A stretch of 50,999 nt of DNA from assembly GCA_902794395.1 (NCBI GenBank), contig CADBHB010000022.1, positions 1 to 50,999 on the forward strand. Direction: 5' to 3'. The translations under genes and the position numbers were made by a program. Origin of the DNA: an uncultured Ruminococcus sp. Lineage in GTDB: Bacteria > Bacillota > Clostridia > Oscillospirales > Acutalibacteraceae. This document shows positions 47,506 to 50,999 of the stretch, piece after piece (within the stretch, counting starts at the first letter, position 1; each line of letters begins with the position of its first letter). The notes under the pieces were generated by a model. That model had not been told where the DNA came from. It worked only from the letters and a program-made list of their open reading frames with translations, and searched no databases.

Positions 47506-48282
47506 AACGCCGTAGGCTTGCTTGCATTTCGCAACAAAAGTCCGTTTGCTCGGAAATCCGCCTGCTTTTGCGGCGTCGTCAATCGACATACCCTTGTTCA
47601 CCAACGCGTCCATCGACCGCGCTAACCGAAACTCCAAAATGTACTTCGTGAAGGTCTTGCCGGTCGCTTCCTTAAAGCGCTTTGCCAAATAGAACGGCTG
47701 AACGCCCAGCTGATCGGCAACGGATTTTTCCGTGAAATCCTCCCGATAATGCTGCTCGATGTACTCGATAGCCAACTTGACGTGGCGCGACTGGATATTC
47801 TCGCCCTCTTTGACGGCGTCGGGATTCTCATAACGGCACTGCACAAACAGGATGTGCAGTATATCGGTGATTAGCGCGTATTGCCGCAGCTTTGGCTGCT
47901 CCGTTTCGTCAGTTGTCCGCGATAGCTGCCAAAGAAGATTTCGCAGCTCCTCCTCCGCGCCGCTGCCGCCGATGACCTTGAAAACGCTGCTGTAAAGCGT
48001 TTTGTCGAACCGTGCAGCAAATTCGTAGGAGATATCGAGGATCAGGCACTTGGTGTTTTCACCGGTCAGGCTGTGATTCTCTACCGAGTTTATCAGCCAA
48101 AACTCATTTGCGCGAAGCGTTTGGGCGGCGTTATTCACAGTGATTTCAAGAGTGCCGTCAAGCACATACACAAGCTCGATCTCCTTGTGCCAGTGATAGG
48201 GTGTGTTGACCGAGCCTTGCTTGATCGCGATTTTAGCCGGAAGGCTGCGGTCGTACCGAATCAGCTCAAACTCACTGTTCAC
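47437..48282 (-). CDS. AraC-family transcriptional regulator (outer, next to the invertible segment)
   Basis: 281 residues, GTG start after GGAGGGTGAGTT. Cupin domain NTPYHWHKEIELVYVLDGTLEITVNNAAQTLRANEFWLINSVENHSL, then the AraC DNA-binding domain YIEQHYREDFTEKSVADQLGVQPFYLAKRFKEATGKTFTKYILEFRLARSMDAL...DDAAKAGGFPSKRTFVAKCKQAYGVTPFQLKK. Its start lies 41 bases from the left 16-bp inverted repeat, so its promoter region is inside the segment that a recombination event would turn over. Confidence 0.9.
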   Translation of the reverse strand: MNSEFELIRYDRSLPAKIAIKQGSVNTPYHWHKEIELVYVLDGTLEITVNNAAQTLRANEFWLINSVENHSLTGENTKCLILDISYEFAARFDKTLYSSVFKVIGGSGAEEELRNLLWQLSRTTDETEQPKLRQYALITDILHILFVQCRYENPDAVKEGENIQSRHVKLAIEYIEQHYREDFTEKSVADQLGVQPFYLAKRFKEATGKTFTKYILEFRLARSMDALVNKGMSIDDAAKAGGFPSKRTFVAKCKQAYGVTPFQLKKQQQSGDAPLMHLTPK

Positions 48283-48307
48283 AACTCACCCTCCTGTACT
48301 GTTTTTC

Positions 48308-48377
48308 AAGCCGCATTGAATAACAGAGTAAACCCCTACAATATAAACACCCCGAAACCTCAGTAAAAATGCGGCTT
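48308..48377. repeat. 10-bp inverted repeat nested across the left recombination site
   Basis: AAGCCGCATT (48308-48317) lies outside the invertible segment and AATGCGGCTT (48368-48377) inside it, with the left 16-bp repeat in the loop. In RNA running into the AraC gene they would form a stem only in the present orientation; inversion separates the arms by over 1.3 kb. Confidence 0.6.
48323..48338 (-). repeat. Left 16-bp inverted repeat (ACAGAGTAAACCCCTA)
   Basis: Exact reverse complement of 49731-49746. It lies 41 bases upstream of the AraC start codon. Confidence 0.9.
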
Positions 48378-48408
48378 CAGTCCGATTCTGACAAGATTTT
48401 TGACGGCG

Positions 48409-48446
48409 AAAAAAAGCTGGGAGCTATAACCCGATAGCTTCCAGCT
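48409..48446 (-). terminator. Terminator of the recombinase gene
   Basis: On the minus strand AGCTGGAAGCTAT (48446-48434) pairs with ATAGCTCCCAGCT (48427-48415), then seven T. The stop codon TAG lies in the loop. It should block read-through from the recombinase into the AraC gene in the present orientation. Confidence 0.8.
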
Positions 48447-49533
48447 TTGTCATATTTTGTCTTTTAAATTCTAATGATGAATGAACATATCTCTCCAAAG
48501 TGATTCTTGGAGACGAGTGTCCTAACACCTCGCTTAGTGATTTGATCTCAAAGCCGACCTCTACGCACCTTGTCGCGAATGTGTGCCGCAGCACGTGAAA
48601 ATGCATATCCTCGATACCGCAAGCCGCGCTGTATTTTTTTTTACGGTACTGTAAGACGTGCGGCTCAATCATCACTTCCTCTCTACCTGACAATAAAAAA
48701 GCGTTTGGCAGGGCTTTGTCAACAGTCGTTTTGCACAGCTCATATGCGTTGTTGGTCAGCGGAACGACACGCGCTGAGGTGTTACTTTTGGGAGCCGTTA
48801 AGATGATTTTCGTACCTTTGCCGTCTAAGTTATGGATACGCTGCATCGTTTCCCGAACCGTGACCGTTCTTTCCTCCAAATCGATATCCCCAAACCGCAG
48901 CGCGCAGACCTCACCGACGCGCAGTCCCGTCATCAGCGCAAAAAGCACGCCGAATTTGATAGAATCAGTATCCTTCATCAGATAGTCCACCAGCTTTTGC
49001 TGTTCCTCCTTTGACAGCACGCGGATTTGTTTCGGTACGGTTTTTGGCATGGCGACGTCAATAATCCTCATGTTTTCGTTGGTCTTGGCGGAAAATATCA
49101 AAATAGTTTTGAACAGCACAACCAAGTCCTTGGCAGTTTTCGCGGACAGCCGCTTGATATGTATGATTTGATTGACAAAATCTGCCGTCATTTCCGAAGT
49201 GATATCCTCCGGTTTGCTGCCGCCGAAAAATGGCTTGATGTGATTTTTAAACGCGTATTGATACTTGACTAAGGTAGATTCCTTCACCTTACTGCGGTTT
49301 AAGGTCATCCATTCGTCGCAATAGTCGCTGAACAGCTTGACCGAACCGACTTTCTTGGTGCTTTCGACAGGCTTGTTTTGCTTGTACATCTCCAGCTTTT
49401 CCTTTGCCTCGCGGTAGGTTTTGCCGTACCAAGAGCCATAGAGAGTGCGCCCGTCAGCGGACGTTCCTTTTTTGTATCGACCTTCCCAACGCCCGTCTTT
49501 TCTTTTATATATGTTTTCGCCTTTTCTTGACAT
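48424..49533 (-). CDS. Tyrosine recombinase of the invertible segment
   Basis: Start ATG 49533 (MSRKGENIYKRKDGRWEGRYKKGTSADGRTLYGSWYGKTYREAKEKL) after GGAGG. An N-terminal AP2-like arm-binding domain, a SAM-like core-binding domain (VKLFSDYCDEWMTLNRSKVKESTLVKYQYAFKNHI) and a full catalytic domain are present: LMTGLRVGEVCALRFGDID (Arg), FHVLRHTFATRCVEVGF (His-x-x-Arg), EVLGHSSPRITLERYVH (His, Tyr). About 369 residues. It lacks phage neighbours and lies wholly between the 16-bp repeats, so it probably acts on them. Confidence 0.9.
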   Translation of the reverse strand: MSRKGENIYKRKDGRWEGRYKKGTSADGRTLYGSWYGKTYREAKEKLEMYKQNKPVESTKKVGSVKLFSDYCDEWMTLNRSKVKESTLVKYQYAFKNHIKPFFGGSKPEDITSEMTADFVNQIIHIKRLSAKTAKDLVVLFKTILIFSAKTNENMRIIDVAMPKTVPKQIRVLSKEEQQKLVDYLMKDTDSIKFGVLFALMTGLRVGEVCALRFGDIDLEERTVTVRETMQRIHNLDGKGTKIILTAPKSNTSARVVPLTNNAYELCKTTVDKALPNAFLLSGREEVMIEPHVLQYRKKKYSAACGIEDMHFHVLRHTFATRCVEVGFEIKSLSEVLGHSSPRITLERYVHSSLEFKRQNMTKLEAIGL

Positions 49534-49692
49534 TTTTACCTCCTGTGATCCTGACAATGTATTTGACGGCGATAACTATTATAAAGTATATACCAGAATG
49601 CTGCACACCAAGTATAATTCTATCTTAGAATTAATAAATTACAAAATTATATTATGTTTCTTTAATTTAATTAAAAAATCTACTCAAAATTA

Positions 49693-49721
49693 TTGCATTT
49701 GCTGATTGAACATGATATAAT
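49693..49721 (+). promoter_or_regulatory. Outward promoter inside the right repeat (TTGCAT-17-TATAAT)
   Basis: TTGCAT (49693-49698), 17 bp, TATAAT (49716-49721). The predicted start is at about 49728, just before the right 16-bp repeat. Now it points rightwards. After inversion it would point leftwards across the left repeat into the AraC gene starting at 48282. The same box pair drives the membrane protein gene at 39114. Confidence 0.6.
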
Positions 49722-49730
49722 CATTATGTA

Positions 49731-49746
49731 TAGGGGTTTACTCTGT
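49731..49746 (+). repeat. Right 16-bp inverted repeat (TAGGGGTTTACTCTGT)
   Basis: Exact reverse complement of 48323-48338. Confidence 0.9.
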
Positions 49747-49766
49747 GATAAAAAATGGGCATTTTT

Positions 49767-49796
49767 GGTCGCTTCGGGCGATCTTTTTTCTTTTTT
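49767..49796 (+). terminator. Terminator just outside the right repeat
   Basis: GGTCGC (49767-49772), loop ttcgg, GCGATC (49778-49783), then TTTTTTCTTTTTT. It would end the transcript from the outward promoter after about 65 bases in the present orientation. Confidence 0.75.
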
Positions 49797-49968
49797 GGGA
49801 ATTAAGCGCTGTTTTTTTAACCTGTATAACGCTATATTCATACCATATGGAAAACAAGTGATGTTTTTCAGAGGACAATTTGACTGCATCCCATGTCAAA
49901 AACGCGAGAATCATTTGTTTCCGTTATTGCAAGCGTAGGTTGCACAAATTGGATCGAGGGTCAAGCTC

Positions 49969-50056
49969 GTGGACAATTTGTCCACTTAATACCCTCGGTA
50001 GGGATGAGAAGGAACCTTTATATATAATGAAAAAAGGCGGTGGACAATTTGTCCAC
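49969..50056. repeat. Two identical 17-bp palindromes, 71 bp apart
   Basis: GTGGACAATTTGTCCAC at 49969-49985 and again at 50040-50056, with a degenerate third copy (gaggacaatttgact) near 49871. The 49797-50170 stretch has no convincing gene; a TATAAT box lies between the palindromes. They look like operator sites for a dimeric repressor whose gene is not in view. Confidence 0.6.
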
Positions 50057-50175
50057 TCACCCTGATTTCGCGATTATTCTTCCTCTGCTTGTTTTTGTAA
50101 TCGGATCGCAAATTGCAATAGCAAGTTGCGAAATTATATTAATTGATTTTTTACAAACAATAGCAAAAATACACA

Positions 50176-50212
50176 TTGACAAATCCAATGAGCTGTAGTA
50201 CAATGTACTACA
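50176..50212 (+). promoter_or_regulatory. Toxin-antitoxin promoter with 19-bp palindromic operator
   Basis: TTGACA (50176-50181), 17 bp, TACAAT (50199-50204). The perfect palindrome TGTAGTACAATGTACTACA (50194-50212) covers the -10 box. This fits autorepression by the antitoxin or the complex. Confidence 0.8.
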
Positions 50213-50228
50213 GAAGGGGTTGATAGGT

Positions 50229-50450
50229 ATGAGTTTTTCTATCAGATTAACAGAGGAAGAAAAAATGCTCGCAAGCAGTTATGCAAAGCTTCACTCTCTT
50301 TCGCTTGCGGAAGCCTTTAAGCGTGCTTTGTTTGAACGAATCGAGGACGAATACGATATTTCCGTTGCCGACGAAGCATATAGCGATTATTTGAAAAGCG
50401 GCGAAAAAAGCAAGCCTGTTGCCGAGCTGTGGAAGGAACTGGATTTATGA
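50229..50450 (+). CDS. RelB/DUF6290-type antitoxin
   Basis: Start ATG 50229 (MSFSIRLTEEEKMLASSYAKLHSLSLAEAFKRALFERIEDEYD) after AAGGGG; 73 residues. A ribbon-helix-helix N terminus (SFSIRLTEEEKMLASSYAKLHSLSLAEAFKRALFE) followed by an acidic, Trp-containing tail (AELWKELDL) that wraps the toxin. Its stop overlaps the toxin start. Confidence 0.88.
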   Translation: MSFSIRLTEEEKMLASSYAKLHSLSLAEAFKRALFERIEDEYDISVADEAYSDYLKSGEKSKPVAELWKELDL

Positions 50451-50713
50451 AATATGCAGTAGAAACCACAGCGCGGTTTGATAAAGAATTCAAAAAGCTT
50501 GACCGCTTCACACAGAAAATGATTAAGGCATGGATCGAAAAAAATCTGGTCGATTGCGAAAACCCGCGTGCGCATGGAAAAGCTTTGACCGCCAACCGTA
50601 CCGGTCAGTGGCGCTACAGGATCGGAGACTACCGGCTGATTTGTTTGCTCAAGGACAACGAATTGATTATTCTCGCCATGACTGTAGGGCACAGGCGGGA
50701 GATATATGAATAA
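50447..50713 (+). CDS. RelE-family toxin
   Basis: Start ATG 50447 (MKYAVETTARFDKEFKKLDRFTQKMIKAWIEKNL), overlapping the antitoxin stop as ATGA. PRAHGKALTANRTGQWRYRIGDYRLICLLKDNELIILAMTVGHRREIYE is the RelE beta-sheet core with the basic residues (R..RIGDYR, H-R-R-x-I-Y) used for mRNA cleavage on the ribosome. 88 residues, intact. Forms a classic two-gene operon with its own terminator. Confidence 0.92.
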   Translation: MKYAVETTARFDKEFKKLDRFTQKMIKAWIEKNLVDCENPRAHGKALTANRTGQWRYRIGDYRLICLLKDNELIILAMTVGHRREIYE

Positions 50714-50727
50714 TACGAGTATTTAAA

Positions 50728-50763
50728 AACCATTCGGATGCAAAACTATCCGAATGGTTTTTT
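50728..50763 (+). terminator. Terminator of the toxin-antitoxin operon
   Basis: AACCATTCGGAT (50728-50739) and ATCCGAATGGTT (50748-50759) form a perfect 12-bp stem with an 8-base loop, then six T. Confidence 0.88.
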
Positions 50764-50787
50764 AAAGATAACCCCGTTTCTTTTCAA

Positions 50788-50999
50788 TTAATCGCTCCAG
50801 ATAATTTGATTTCTTTGTATACTGTCGCTTTTTCTACTAATGTCTTCAAGCAATAGAGCAATTTCAACCATAAGCTCTTTTTCGCTTAATTGCATTAATC
50901 TTGGTTCTTCACGGATTATTGTGGGATAGCGAACGAACAGAAGGAATAGAGAGATAACGAATCAATGTGAAGAAAAAGTCATCGTCCCTGTAACCATAG
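50788..50999 (-). pseudogene. Decayed ORF at the right edge, possibly a transposase fragment
   Basis: From the edge the minus strand reads YGYRDDDFFFTLIRYLSIPSVRSL and then stops; a shifted frame continues as REEPRLMQLSEKELMVEIALLLEDISRKSDSIQRNQIIWSD and ends at 50788. The first part recalls the DD.FF..LIRYIHQNP block of REP-associated tyrosine transposases, but the match is weak. The remainder is off the window. Confidence 0.25.

Larger units (their letters stand above)
48323..49746. mobile_element. Candidate invertible DNA segment carrying its own recombinase
   Basis: A 1,424-bp segment bounded by perfect 16-bp inverted repeats encloses one tyrosine recombinase gene, its terminator and an outward promoter. 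The repeats are in inverted, not direct, orientation, which predicts inversion rather than excision. Neither edge has a tRNA or other phage genes. Inferred to be a phase-variation switch for the adjacent AraC gene. Confidence 0.65.

Noticed and set aside
48323-49746. The recombinase gene as a small integrated phage or ICE
   Set aside because: The flanking repeats are inverted and not direct, no other mobile genes are present and no tRNA lies at the edge. An att-site origin cannot be fully excluded.
49693-49938. An 81-codon ORF starting inside the outward promoter
   Set aside because: Its start precedes the -10 box of the promoter, there is no ribosome site, and the frame crosses the 16-bp repeat and a terminator hairpin.

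Overview
The window reads as part of a chromosome from a gut Ruminococcus-like bacterium (Firmicutes, Oscillospiraceae/Ruminococcaceae). The evidence is type I dockerins on secreted proteins, a fibro-slime domain adhesin, Gram-positive style lipoproteins without outer-membrane genes, AGGAGG ribosome binding sites and TTGACA/TATAAT promoters. All coordinates were counted by hand and may be off by 1-2 bases.

1-26282 is the right part of a temperate siphophage prophage. Nearly all genes are on the minus strand. From right to left: an integrase beside a tRNA-Pro type attachment core (26258-26282), a two-hairpin zone, a lysogeny cargo gene (23934-24833), a divergent repressor/Cro switch (22855-23874), small early genes, a recombination/replication block (Sak4-like ATPase, SSB-like protein, helicase, VRR-NUC nuclease, initiator with built-in iterons, DnaB helicase), small accessory ORFs and a late terminator at 13788-13823. 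Then follow the late genes: HNH, terminases, portal, ClpP-type protease, HK97 capsid, connectors, tail tube, frameshifted tail chaperones, tape measure, Dit, Tal and a repeat-containing tail fibre that runs off the left edge. Lysis genes and the other attachment site, with an intact tRNA, should lie left of base 1.

26283-28690 is a scarred junction: the likely terminator of the tRNA target, the C-terminal relic of an older integrase, a zinc-finger lipoprotein with an odd start, a YefM-type antitoxin without a recognisable toxin, a frameshifted small gene and a 3' fragment of uracil-DNA glycosylase.

28887-40656 is host chromosome: cardiolipin synthase, a membrane diguanylate cyclase, a membrane protein, a CHAP-dockerin protein, an AlkZ-related protein, a lipoprotein, a glycosyltransferase, a six-helix membrane protein, an LRR-dockerin protein and an unlisted 46-residue peptide.

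40668-49796 is the most interesting part. A 1,881-residue fibro-slime surface protein lies downstream of two AraC-type regulator genes, with the 3' relic of a third between them. Immediately upstream of the outer regulator is a tyrosine recombinase gene enclosed by a perfect 16-bp inverted repeat (48323-48338 and 49731-49746). Just inside the far repeat an outward promoter now runs into an intrinsic terminator. If the 1.4-kb segment inverts, that promoter would point into the AraC gene. I infer a self-contained phase-variation switch that may set the state of the regulators and perhaps the adhesin.

The right end holds two identical 17-bp palindromes of unknown use, a RelB/RelE-type toxin-antitoxin operon with a palindromic operator, and a decayed ORF at the edge.
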